A stretch of DNA of 64,000 nt, from NCBI RefSeq assembly GCF_002836515.1, contig NZ_PJBC01000065.1:496001-560000 (forward strand), in the 5' to 3' direction. The notes under the pieces were generated by a model, which was not told where the DNA came from, searched no databases, and was given only the letters and a program-made list of their open reading frames with translations. Below are positions 25,859-33,993 of the stretch, one piece after another. How positions within the stretch are numbered: position 1 is the first letter of the stretch; each line of letters begins with the position of its first letter. This stretch comes from Pseudomonas sp. Choline-02u-1. Its GTDB lineage: Bacteria > Pseudomonadota > Gammaproteobacteria > Pseudomonadales > Pseudomonadaceae. A program made the translations under genes and the position numbers.

Positions 25859-27202
25859 ATGAAAATCAAAGTACCACTGTATTTGGCGGCAGTTTCTGCG
25901 CTGTCTGGAAGCTATGCTATTTCGGCACAGGCAGAAGACAAGCCAGAAGGCTTCATTGAAGGCAGCAGCCTTACAGTGCTGAACCGTAACTTCTACTTCA
26001 ACCGTGATAACCGCGACAGCACTGCCCCCACTTATAACAGTGGCAAGGGCAACACCAACGGCTACTCCGAAGCCTGGGCGCACGCGATCATCAGCAAATT
26101 CAACTCTGGGTTTACCCAGGGAACAGTTGGCTTTGGCGTTGATGCCTTCGCCATGATCGGCCTCAAGCTCGACACCGGTGATGGGCGCAACGGCGGCCGT
26201 AGCTCCTTCGACGTGCTACCCGTTGATAACAAGGGCGAAGCTCGCGACGAATACACCAAGGTCGGCGGCGCAGCCAAAGTCCGCTTGTTCGATACCATCG
26301 TGAAAGTAGGTGATGTTTTCCCATCGACTCCGGTCGTTGCATCCGGCGACTCTCGCCTGCTGCCAGAAAGCTTCCGCGGCGTGACCGTTGAGAACACCAG
26401 CATCCAAGGCCTCACCCTGCAGGGTGGTCGTCTGCATGCGATGAGCCAGCCGCTCTCAAGCAACCTGAACGACAACTTCGTGACGTTCTACGGCGGCCCG
26501 GTCAACTCGCCATGGATCGGTTACGGTGGCGGTGACTACTCGATCAACGACAACTGGACTGTGAGCGTCTACGCCAGCCAGCTGAAAGACGTCTGGAATC
26601 AGTACTACGCCGGCACCAGCGTGGTTTACCCGCTGAGCGACGATCTGGCGCTGATCGGTGGCTTCAACTACTACAAAGCCGTAGATGAAGGTAAGAAGCG
26701 CCTGGGTGAATTCGACAACAACATCTGGAGTGCCAAGGTCGGCGTGCGTTACGGTGCCCATACCCTAGCCCTGTCGCACCAGCGCAACAACGGCGACGAC
26801 GATTTTGACTACCTGCGTCAGTCGGACTCGATTTTCGTCGACAACTCCATCCAGTACAGCGACTTCAACTCGCCGAAAGAGCGTTCCTGGATGCTGCGCT
26901 ATGACCTGAACTTCACCAGCTACGGCATTCCAGGCCTGACGTTCATGACCCGCTACGCCAGAGGCTCGGGCGCGGATTACTCGAACGCTAACCAGTTCTA
27001 CATGCGCACTGATGACAACGGCAACCCGCTCGACAATCAGAAGCGTTGGGAGCGTGACGTCGAAGTCAAATACGTTGTCCAAACCGGTCCAGCAAAAGAT
27101 CTGTCCTTCCGGTTGCGCCAGGCAACCACACGTGCCACTGCATTCGAATCGGATCTGGATGAAACCCGTGTGATCATTGAGTACCCGCTTTCGATTCTGT
27201 AA
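25859..27202 (+). CDS. OprD-family porin
   Basis: 447 aa outer-membrane channel with signal peptide (MKIKVPLYLAAVSALSGSYAISAQA-ED). The mature start GFIEGSSLTVLNRNFYFNRD is the OprD family hallmark. SRLLPESFRG, RSWMLRYDLNFTSYGIPGLTFMTRY (in segments) and KYVVQTGPAKDLSFRLR follow. OprD-type porins take up basic amino acids or organic acids and in P. aeruginosa also carbapenems. AAAGGAG precedes the ATG. It lies between czcCBA and a second CzcR-like regulator gene and has its own operator, so metal-dependent control is likely. Two hairpins follow. Confidence 0.93.
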   Translation: MKIKVPLYLAAVSALSGSYAISAQAEDKPEGFIEGSSLTVLNRNFYFNRDNRDSTAPTYNSGKGNTNGYSEAWAHAIISKFNSGFTQGTVGFGVDAFAMIGLKLDTGDGRNGGRSSFDVLPVDNKGEARDEYTKVGGAAKVRLFDTIVKVGDVFPSTPVVASGDSRLLPESFRGVTVENTSIQGLTLQGGRLHAMSQPLSSNLNDNFVTFYGGPVNSPWIGYGGGDYSINDNWTVSVYASQLKDVWNQYYAGTSVVYPLSDDLALIGGFNYYKAVDEGKKRLGEFDNNIWSAKVGVRYGAHTLALSHQRNNGDDDFDYLRQSDSIFVDNSIQYSDFNSPKERSWMLRYDLNFTSYGIPGLTFMTRYARGSGADYSNANQFYMRTDDNGNPLDNQKRWERDVEVKYVVQTGPAKDLSFRLRQATTRATAFESDLDETRVIIEYPLSIL

Positions 27203-27212
27203 TTCGCTAACT

Positions 27213-27237
27213 GGACCAGTTATTCATTAACTGGTCC
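27213..27237 (+). terminator. First hairpin after the OprD-like gene
   Basis: GGACCAGTTA/TAACTGGTCC perfect 10-bp stem with a 5-nt loop, 11 bp after the stop, followed by TATTAGT. Confidence 0.5.
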
Positions 27238-27308
27238 TATTAGTAAAACGAGCATTACGAATTCACCTTGAGTGGCTTAAGTGCTCCTTTGGTAAAAGGT
27301 GGATATTT

Positions 27309-27333
27309 GGCGCCCATTGGGCGCCTTTTTTTT
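27309..27333 (+). terminator. Second, strong terminator after the OprD-like gene
   Basis: GGCGCCC/GGGCGCC stem with ATT loop followed by T8. It reads on the plus strand. Confidence 0.85.
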
Positions 27334-27335
27334 AC

Positions 27336-27485
27336 CTAAAATTCAAGCAAGCGTTCGATTGTACGCATTGCATGCCGGTGAAGTTCATGACTACACCAAT
27401 GACCAGCTTCCTCGATGTGAGCGACCTCGCCGTCATCTGAGCGGAACGAAGCCAGCACAAAAAAGAAAATAACCCAATACTTCAT
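27336..27485 (-). CDS. Possible small exported protein (49 aa)
   Basis: ATG frame MKYWVIFFFVLASFRSDD... with a short positive start and a hydrophobic core like a signal peptide. A His/Glu-rich tail (HIEEAGHWCSHELHRH) with one cysteine could bind metal. Only a partial ribosome-binding site (AGGTG, 10 bp upstream). It is divergent from the orphan response regulator with CzcR-like site j between them. Function unknown; the main alternative is chance. Confidence 0.35.
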   Translation of the reverse strand: MKYWVIFFFVLASFRSDDGEVAHIEEAGHWCSHELHRHAMRTIERLLEF

Positions 27486-27579
27486 AAGGTCAAATCACCT
27501 GCTGGAGAGAGGGCCCGCAACTGTCAAACCCAAACCGCGACAAGATATACCGCCAGACTATCAACTGTATTACCTAGAA

Positions 27580-27595
27580 ATTACAAATCCGTCAT
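27580..27595 (+). promoter_or_regulatory. CzcR/CopR-like operator (site j)
   Basis: ATTACAAATCCGTCAT, 97 bp before the orphan response regulator and 95 bp from the small divergent frame. Confidence 0.55.
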
Positions 27596-27691
27596 TTGAG
27601 CCCCGGCACGCTCATTTTGATTTACCATCCCTTTCAATAATGCCGGCGCGCGTGCGCGGTTAATTGCTCAGTGATATCGAGACAAAATCCC

Positions 27692-28366
27692 ATGCGAATT
27701 CTGGTAATTGAGGATGAAGTAAAAACTGCGGAGTATGTGCGTCAAGGTCTGACGGAGTGTGGCTATGTCGTAGATTGCGTCCACACCGGATCAGATGGAT
27801 TATTCTTGGCCAAGCAGCATGAGTACGAGCTGATTATCCTCGATATAAACCTACCAGAGATGGACGGTTGGCAGGTCCTTGAGTTGTTGCGCCGTAAAAA
27901 CTGCCCGTCCCGCATCATGATGCTGACGGCGAGAAGCCGATTGGCGGATAAGGTCCGGGGGCTGGAGAACGGCGCAGATGACTATCTGATCAAACCATTT
28001 GAGTTCCCAGAGCTGCTAGCCCGGGTTCGCGCCTTGATGCGCAGGTCAGATCACCCCGCATCTGTGGAGGTCATTCGCGTGGCCGATCTGGAACTTGATC
28101 AAAGCCGGCACAGGGCATTCAGGGACGGTCAGCGTATTGATTTGACCACCAAAGAATTCGCGTTGCTGCACTACTTGATGCGTAACACCGGGGTGGTACT
28201 GAGCCGTACGCAGATTATCTCTCAGGTTTGGGATATGAATTTTGATTGCGACACGAACGTTGTAGAGGTGTCGATTCGAAGACTCAGAGCCAAGATAGAT
28301 GACCCCTTCGAAACCAAGCTGATACACACACTTAGAGGCGTAGGGTATGTACTTGAAAAGCGTTAA
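27692..28366 (+). CDS. Orphan CzcR/CopR-like response regulator
   Basis: 224 aa OmpR-class regulator, the same length as czcR. Receiver: MRILVIEDE, phospho-acceptor Asp51 (IILDINLPEMDGW), LTA at 78-80, Lys101. DNA-binding domain: LTTKEFALLHYLMRN and the recognition-helix region CDTNVVEVSIRRLRAKID, almost the same as in czcR. The start was chosen at ATG 27692, where the receiver domain properly begins; a GTG lies 21 bp upstream. No kinase gene follows: the next gene is a small unknown. It may be phosphorylated by CzcS or a kinase elsewhere. Confidence 0.92.
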   Translation: MRILVIEDEVKTAEYVRQGLTECGYVVDCVHTGSDGLFLAKQHEYELIILDINLPEMDGWQVLELLRRKNCPSRIMMLTARSRLADKVRGLENGADDYLIKPFEFPELLARVRALMRRSDHPASVEVIRVADLELDQSRHRAFRDGQRIDLTTKEFALLHYLMRNTGVVLSRTQIISQVWDMNFDCDTNVVEVSIRRLRAKIDDPFETKLIHTLRGVGYVLEKR

Positions 28367-28491
28367 TTGCCAAACTATATAGTATCGAGATCGGCTAACT
28401 AATTCCGTCGCAAACGTGCCTACTGAACTGGATTTTACTATTTACGACCCGCGGCGCTGATTCCTTACCCCGCAAATGAGGTAGGCTGTGC

Positions 28492-28815
28492 ATGAGGTAT
28501 AGCATTGATTATCAGCAGGTCTCGGAGGATCAAGAGTTTGTCAGGCCTGATGACCGCTCAGCTGATATTGTCTTTAACAGTGAGCATGGCTTAGCTCTTA
28601 TCCCATGTGTTGGCGATGTAGTCAACCTACCCTCTACGGCCGTCAAAGCGGGGGTTTGTGGCGTCGTCAGATCAAGAATTTTCAATTATCTCAGGGGTCC
28701 TGAAGAGTTTTACTGCCACGTCAATATTTTTGTTGAAGAGGCCGACATCAATTTCGGCAATCTAATATCCGAATATATGCGTAACCAGGCACGCTCACGA
28801 TCACCCTCCTCATAG
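28492..28815 (+). CDS. Hypothetical protein (107 aa)
   Basis: Starts at an ATG behind GAGGTAGG. Soluble mixed alpha/beta protein (ADIVFNSEHGLALIPCVGDVVNLP...CHVNIFVEEADINFGN) with three cysteines. No signal peptide or recognised motif. It stands alone in AT-richer DNA after the orphan regulator. Function unknown. Confidence 0.55.
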   Translation: MRYSIDYQQVSEDQEFVRPDDRSADIVFNSEHGLALIPCVGDVVNLPSTAVKAGVCGVVRSRIFNYLRGPEEFYCHVNIFVEEADINFGNLISEYMRNQARSRSPSS

Positions 28816-28901
28816 TGGTTTGAATAGTCAATACGGATTCCGTCCTTTTATTGAGTGCTCAGTAGAACCCACGTTGCAGAGCTCTACTGAGCCCAAAAAC
28901 C

Positions 28902-29138
28902 TTATTTCCGCTGCTGTGCAAAAACCACTAACTGCCACTCAATCTTGCCCGCGCCAGGTGCATGCTGGTGATGGTTCTGTGGAGGAAGAACATGCCCTTT
29001 GGCAATACCGATCTCATCCCCGCAGGAGACGCATCGGTAAATGCCTGGATTTGGCGCTTCGGTACCAGGCGAATACTTTTTATCGTACTCCGAATGATCA
29101 CTTTTGTGCAGAAAATTGCCGTGCTTATACTGAGCCAT
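28902..29138 (-). CDS. Small zinc-finger-like protein
   Basis: 78 aa, MAQYKHGNFLHKSDHSEYDKKY..., with PGIYRCVSCGDEIGIAKGH giving one CxxC, and several histidines (QNHHQH) that may complete a zinc site. I recall very similar short proteins widely present in Pseudomonas chromosomes and islands, usually annotated as hypothetical or zinc-ribbon. AAGGGAATAGAT precedes the ATG. The core gene at 38495-38707 has a related GTYACVDCGREYSG motif. Confidence 0.75.
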   Translation of the reverse strand: MAQYKHGNFLHKSDHSEYDKKYSPGTEAPNPGIYRCVSCGDEIGIAKGHVLPPQNHHQHAPGAGKIEWQLVVFAQQRK

Positions 29139-29413
29139 ATCTATTCCCTTGAACTGTTGCTCTATATTTTTGTGCCACTTTACCGGGGCACAGAATAATT
29201 TTTATCACGTAATGACGAATAGATTCCAGCGAAGTTTTCCATAATCGCTCAGTACGCAGCCTACTTTCGTAGCATTTATTATTCTGATTGTGTCAGGCAG
29301 GAGATTTTTATGCCGGCGGAATTTTGGCGCCATGCTATGGCACCAGGATAGAGATCAAATCACGCCATCAAGTGACTCTTGCTATTCGAACCTGCCCCTA
29401 CAAGAACAGGTAG

Positions 29414-29953
29414 TCACGGCACCCTGCTAGAGCGCGGGAGAGGCGGAGCACACAGAGCAGGCGTCATTGTTTTTTGAATAGCGCACTGAAAAATATAGAA
29501 GTACAAGAAGCCCGCAAAGAGAACAGTAGGCGCCATCAGAGCCAATTGAGGATCCATAAACCCTGAAATTACATACTGCTTAAGTGTAAGAGAAGCCAGG
29601 ATAAAGGCCGAACAATACAAAGCACCTGTAAATTGATTCCCTAGAAAGCTTAGCACCCCACTAAAGGCATTATTGGCGCTCAATAACACTGCCTTCAATA
29701 TGGTCCAACCGAAAAGCGGAAGGAAAATCTTCACCATAAAGGCAAATAAAGTTGTTGAGGCGAACAGTTTCAGTGGTATCTCTGCCCATGGCTTGATGGT
29801 ACCGTCGTTTTCTACACCAAAGAATAGGATGGCATTCAGGATAATTGCTATAGAGCAGCATATGATGAGGCGTATCACCTCCCGTTTAAGCGGGGCCATC
29901 ATTATAACTGAGTTAATGCTTTTCGCGATATATTGCTTTAGAGCCTGGGTCAT
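29414..29953 (-). CDS. Unrecognised inner-membrane protein (179 aa)
   Basis: Basic N-terminus (MTQALKQYIAKSINS...PLKREVIRL) followed by four hydrophobic helices at about 27-46, 62-85, 106-128 and 137-160. No known motif. AT-rich and unlike its core neighbours in base use, so probably acquired. Divergent from the 30053 gene with a 99 bp gap. Function unknown. Confidence 0.5.
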   Translation of the reverse strand: MTQALKQYIAKSINSVIMMAPLKREVIRLIICCSIAIILNAILFFGVENDGTIKPWAEIPLKLFASTTLFAFMVKIFLPLFGWTILKAVLLSANNAFSGVLSFLGNQFTGALYCSAFILASLTLKQYVISGFMDPQLALMAPTVLFAGFLYFYIFQCAIQKTMTPALCAPPLPRSSRVP

Positions 29954-30052
29954 TGACCTATTGCGTCCTATGCTAGCCGAGGTGATAATATTGTATTGAT
30001 GCAGCAGTAATAGACTGACGCTTTATTTATTTCTCAGTCAAGGAGAATCCTG

Positions 30053-30586
30053 ATGATTTACGAGTCTGATGATTGGAGGAAGTCACTTCTTCGTTCAGCT
30101 CGTTGGCTTGAGAAGGCTCGTGTAAAAGAGTGTTCTGAAGGGCGCATTTATGCGAAAGCAGAACGTGAAATTTTTGTCAGTTTTTATACGGTACGCAAGC
30201 TAATCGAGACCTACAAAATCTCTGAATCAACGAAGAAAATTAAGCTCCATCTACCGTACTACCCGATCACCAGTGGCAAGACAGTAGACTACTTCAATCG
30301 GCACAACATAATGGAAAACTACGAAACTACTAAAGTTTACAAAGAACTGCGGGATATGACTTTTGTCGCGAACCAGGTAATCCACTCGTACGTATTCGAA
30401 TTCGCGACTAGTGAGGATGGACGGATTGACGGGGTGTTTGTGGCCTCAGACAAGGGACGACACCAGCGACTCTATTACTATTCTATGACGCTAATGCTCA
30501 GTATTTTTAGGTCCGTAGGCTTGGATGTCGTCTCAGAGCAGCATTTGGTAAGGGACCCTGAAACAGAGCAGTGGAAGATCAGGTGA
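30053..30586 (+). CDS. Hypothetical protein (177 aa)
   Basis: Soluble protein starting at an ATG with AAGGAG 8 bp upstream. Helical N-terminal half (SARWLEKARVKECSEGRIYAKAEREIFVSFYTVRKLIET) then a strand-rich half (VIHSYVFEFATSEDGRIDGVFVASDKGRHQRLYYYS). No catalytic motif known to me. Its stop overlaps the stop of the converging hydrolase gene by 8 bp, so it may be part of the same accessory locus. Function unknown. Confidence 0.6.
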   Translation: MIYESDDWRKSLLRSARWLEKARVKECSEGRIYAKAEREIFVSFYTVRKLIETYKISESTKKIKLHLPYYPITSGKTVDYFNRHNIMENYETTKVYKELRDMTFVANQVIHSYVFEFATSEDGRIDGVFVASDKGRHQRLYYYSMTLMLSIFRSVGLDVVSEQHLVRDPETEQWKIR

Positions 30587-31475
30587 GTAGCCACCAAGCC
30601 AAACCCGCTACGGCAGCTGTAATTAACCCAACGGTTGCATAGAAGGCAGGTCTGCCGATCCAAGGGTGACAAGCCAGCATGATTCCCAGATGGGTCTTCG
30701 GCTTTATGCTATCCCACTCAGACTCGACGATGGTCCCATCTAGAATATAAGGCTTCCAATATTTGACGATATGGTCCTTGTCGGGCTCAAAAAAATCGCT
30801 ATGGCCGTAATCAAAGTAACGGTCAGCTACACGTGTATTTTTAAATCCGTTTCGACCAGTCCCGCCGTAGCCTATAGTCGAAAAGGTAGCTAGGACGGGG
30901 TAAAAATCTCGCGTCCCGACATCGTTGACGATGTTGCCTGCAGCCATGTGCCGAGCATGCTTCTCCCAGGCATAATTGCCTTTTATTATGGAGCCGCAGA
31001 GAACAATTCTCTCAATGTTGATGTCAGTGTATTTGGCGAGGATCCGACTAATGATATAGGTGCCGAAGCTGTGGGCAATGACCATAATGCGAGCAGTCGG
31101 TTCCATAAGCCGTGCGTCTCGGAAGTCATTTGCGATCTTATTGATTGGCGTAGATCGAAACGGACACGCAAGCTGCAGCGCGGTCACACAATGGTAGCCA
31201 AGACCTTTGACTCTGACATGAGCAACATCTCGGAAGGCTGCTTTTACCAGCTCGTGCCAGGAACCATCAGTTTGAATACCATGGACAAGCATGAGCGTGA
31301 TGGCCTGAGCATCATCTTTGACATTAGAAATCTGCATATCGACTAACGAGTCAAACAGCTCCAGATGCTCGGCATCCAGAGTTGCCCTAATTGCCTGCAG
31401 CTGGGCCAGTCGTTTGGTCTCAATCGTATTTTCCCAAGTCGATCGAACAAGGGTAACAATATCAACAGGCTTCAA
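30579..31475 (-). CDS. Alpha/beta hydrolase with C-terminal membrane anchor
   Basis: 298 aa serine hydrolase fold. Oxyanion strand TLMLVHGIQTDGSW at about 60-73 and nucleophile elbow IAHSFGTYI at about 133-141 (Ser136). A candidate acid or base lies in DYGHSDFF near 225. One hydrophobic helix at the very end (about 278-297, YATVGLITAAVAGLAWWLL) looks like a tail anchor. It starts with TTG inside a TTGA overlap with the preceding gene, so translation is coupled. Third gene of a three-gene unit. The substrate is unknown; a lipase, esterase or peptidase role is possible. Confidence 0.8.
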   Translation of the reverse strand: MKPVDIVTLVRSTWENTIETKRLAQLQAIRATLDAEHLELFDSLVDMQISNVKDDAQAITLMLVHGIQTDGSWHELVKAAFRDVAHVRVKGLGYHCVTALQLACPFRSTPINKIANDFRDARLMEPTARIMVIAHSFGTYIISRILAKYTDINIERIVLCGSIIKGNYAWEKHARHMAAGNIVNDVGTRDFYPVLATFSTIGYGGTGRNGFKNTRVADRYFDYGHSDFFEPDKDHIVKYWKPYILDGTIVESEWDSIKPKTHLGIMLACHPWIGRPAFYATVGLITAAVAGLAWWLLT

Positions 31476-31846
31476 TCGAGCACCAATCTATAGGTTGGTT
31501 CCACGTTGGCGGCAAGTACTTCAAATTCGGTATCCATCCCAGGATCACGAACAATCTCTGGGATATCGCCGTAAGATTGGAATGAGAGACCTTCGCCGCT
31601 GGGGCACCTAACAATAAGGAATCTCTTGATAATCCGGCCCGTTACCAAGATATTAATCAAGATTGCAAGGTGCGCGGAAGTACCGGCTTGCATAATATCG
31701 AACATGCGATTCGGGTTTAGCCGAATTCTAGGCAAAGCTTCGCCACCCTGGGATTCATAGCCCTGGATAAAACTAGCCAATCTTCGGAGGCCTTCAGCCT
31801 CGTCTGGATGGTTAAGTATTAAAGGCGATAACTTTTCCGCGAACAT
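31472..31846 (-). CDS. Unknown small protein of the hydrolase operon (124 aa)
   Basis: No signal peptide. It has helical segments (AEGLRRLASFIQGYES, SAHLAILINILVTGRIIKRF) and a strand-rich end (GLSFQSYGDIPEIVRD, EVLAANVEPTYRLVLD). It overlaps the upstream 345 aa gene by 35 bp and the hydrolase gene by 4 bp. GGAG lies 8 bp before its ATG, inside the upstream gene. I do not recognise it. The overlaps argue for a stoichiometric partner of one or both neighbours. Confidence 0.65.
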   Translation of the reverse strand: MFAEKLSPLILNHPDEAEGLRRLASFIQGYESQGGEALPRIRLNPNRMFDIMQAGTSAHLAILINILVTGRIIKRFLIVRCPSGEGLSFQSYGDIPEIVRDPGMDTEFEVLAANVEPTYRLVLD

Positions 31847-32849
31847 ATTCGTATTCTCCGGCGGAGCACGCTACGGTCACCGCAAACTCGTTTCTCTCAC
31901 CCGAAATCAAAAGCCTCAGTTCACGGGGAGGATCACTGTCTGGTAGTTTAACGTAAATATTGGCTCCCGTCACTTCGCCATCACGCTCCAAGAAGCGATC
32001 CAACGCAGACATCGAACCCTCATCCGATGAAAGGTTTTCATCAACCGATGCGGAGGTAATCTGCATTTGGGCCCCGAATTCATTTCGAGCCGTTGAATTG
32101 CTATATCTGATTTCTTGGGAGAGGTTATCGCGCTCGCGCAGAATCTTATTCTTAGCGGGGCTAAGCGAAACTTCAGCGAACCCATCGTCCGGTAGAAATT
32201 TCCTTACTTTGTTTTTCAACACCCACAAGAGCTCGGAATATTTCTTTGCCTGATTATCTTGAGAGGCAATACGAAACTCCAATAAACCAGTGTGGTCCAG
32301 GTGAACAATATTCACCGCACGTTTTTTTGTGGTCGCATAGCGTCGAATCAGTTCGCCAGTTGCTGGATCCGTCTCCACAGCGCTGAGACGATTGATGTCA
32401 CGGCTTTCGACGACTTTGATCGTAAGCGAAACCGGTGTCTTCTGCGGGTCCGGACGGTACAGGCGGATGTCGACGATTGTGGCCTCGTCGGGCATCTCAA
32501 GATCCAGCGGGTGAGTAAACAGCCCCGAAAGGCCCTCAGCTGCTGCGATTGAAGCGATGCGCGTAGGAGACAGCAGGCCGATTGCCCGCTCTTCAGTGCA
32601 CTGGAAAAGGAACGAGTGCTGCTTGCCAAACTCCTCCACCTGCTGCAGTAGATCACGGAGGTCTTTCAGGGCAAGTTTTTTATCCTTGAGGGCAGGCTCG
32701 ATCCGCTTCTCATAGAGATCGTCCCAGTTTTGCGCAGAAACGGGGATGCCCTTCGTCCGGAGGAATTCCTTGACGACGGCTTGGCTAGTCGCATTTTTCA
32801 GAAGGCCAAAAAGGATCTTGGCTAGCTTTTGGTCGTCGTCACTCAGCAC
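31812..32849 (-). CDS. Unknown 345 aa protein, first gene of the hydrolase operon
   Basis: Soluble, no membrane helix. Residues 1-85 are helical and charged (KKLALKDLRDLLQQVEEFG). Residues 105-215 are strand-rich with an acidic repeat-free core (EATIVDIRLYRPDP, RAVNIVHLDHTGLLEFRIAS). A linker with many Ser/Glu follows, and the last 60 residues form another strand-rich unit (REL-RLLISGERNEFAVTVACS). The start was chosen at GTG 32849 because GGAG lies 6 bp upstream; GTG 32861 has none. No named family recognised. It could be the sensor or regulatory part of the operon. Confidence 0.65.
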   Translation of the reverse strand: MLSDDDQKLAKILFGLLKNATSQAVVKEFLRTKGIPVSAQNWDDLYEKRIEPALKDKKLALKDLRDLLQQVEEFGKQHSFLFQCTEERAIGLLSPTRIASIAAAEGLSGLFTHPLDLEMPDEATIVDIRLYRPDPQKTPVSLTIKVVESRDINRLSAVETDPATGELIRRYATTKKRAVNIVHLDHTGLLEFRIASQDNQAKKYSELLWVLKNKVRKFLPDDGFAEVSLSPAKNKILRERDNLSQEIRYSNSTARNEFGAQMQITSASVDENLSSDEGSMSALDRFLERDGEVTGANIYVKLPDSDPPRELRLLISGERNEFAVTVACSAGEYEYVRGKVIAFNT

Positions 32850-33308
32850 ATCACTCTCCACAAATTGGCATTAAGCTTAAAGGCTCGTGCGAGCCTTGGC
32901 TGTGGAGGCATGAAGCCGGTGACATCCTGCCACGAGAGCGCCGACCTGCGCGCATCATGCCTTCCATTGCGCGCGCATTCTCGCCTTTTTATCCAGCGGT
33001 ACACAATGAGTGGAGAAGGTCAAAATGCCATCAGCGATGTAGGATCCCTTGGCCACGTGGAGTAGGTTCCATCAGATTTTGCCGTAATGTTCAGCTTTTT
33101 CGGGAAGATGGGTAGGAATTCCCAGCTTTTCTGTGAACCGCAAGCAACAGCCTGAGCCCCAGTCATCCGGGACCTAGCATCACAATTGTTGGTGAAGCTG
33201 ACTGCTGTGGTGGCCCGCCTGGGCCTAAAATCAAATTTGCTCTGCAACACTGAATATGGAACATCAAAATCTGAATAAGCATCAAGGAATGCTTCTATCT
33301 CGGGCACT
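32850..33308. other. Element end, mostly non-coding
   Basis: About 460 bp between the hydrolase operon and truncated radC. A minus-strand frame (33020-33340, 106 codons, MVSTLVFHSAEV...) starts at the radC junction but has no ribosome-binding site of its own and no recognised homology. It may be a remnant or chance. No integrase, inverted repeat or tRNA was recognised. Confidence 0.4.
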
Positions 33309-33860
33309 TCAGCCGAGTGAAACACTAGAGTTGACACCATAACCCGTCAGGATCACCGCCGCTGCGTTATTGGCCAGCGCGCGTTTCACCACTTCTCGGG
33401 GATGCACGCTGGTGTTGTCGATCGAGCCGCGAAACAGCGCCTCGAAATTCAGCACCTGATGTTTCGAATCGAGAAACAGACAGCCGAACACCTCGTGCGG
33501 CTCATGCCGCAGCATCGCCTTGAGGTAGTCGCGAACGACTTGAGGGTTTTCCAGTGCCGGTTTCTGCCGTGAGCGTTCGGCCAGATGGCGCTTGCTCATT
33601 TCCTGAGCGGCTTGCAGTTGGGCGAATTTGGCAGGGCCGAGGCCCATTTGTTTGCTGAATGCGTCCTGATCGGCCTCGAGCAGTAAACGCAGGCTGCCGA
33701 ATTGCGTCAGCAGATGTCTGGCGAGGTCCACAGCGCTTTTCCCGGGCAATCCGGTGCGCAGAAAAATCGCCAGTAACTCAGAGTCCGAGAGGCTCCCCGC
33801 TCCATGCTCCAACAACCTCTCCCGCGGCCGTTCCGCCGCCGGCCAATCGCGAATACTCAT
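33309..33860 (-). pseudogene. radC: radC, truncated at its 3' end by the island
   Basis: 183 codons remain of a gene normally about 224 codons. The HhH-like N-terminal region (MSIRDWPAAERPRERLLEHG, LGPAKFAQLQAAQEM) and the start of the JAB/MPN-like domain (FGCLFLDSKHQVLNFEALFRG, HPREVVKRALANNAAAVILT) are intact. The reading then changes to GYGVNSSVSLG and stops, so the metal-binding HNHPSG and everything after are lost. Homology ends at about 33,345. GGGAG precedes the ATG at 33860. RadC is a known target of Tn554-family insertions. Confidence 0.85.
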
Positions 33861-33993
33861 ACACACTCCCTGTCTGTGGGCGCCGCTGTTCCGTAGCGGT
33901 CGCTGTGATATCGTAGCCCATCTTTTTGGCGGTCGATTCAACCCTGGGGAGGGGCATCGCGCCGCAGTCATCAACGAAATGAAAGGCAGACCT

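Noticed and set aside
33030..33045. GATGTA near the element end as a Tn554-type core
   Set aside because: A six-base match about 300 bp from the actual radC break; expected by chance.
33020..33340. 106-codon minus-strand frame at the radC junction
   Set aside because: Starts inside the truncated radC reading, lacks its own ribosome-binding site and any recognised homology; kept only as a possible remnant.
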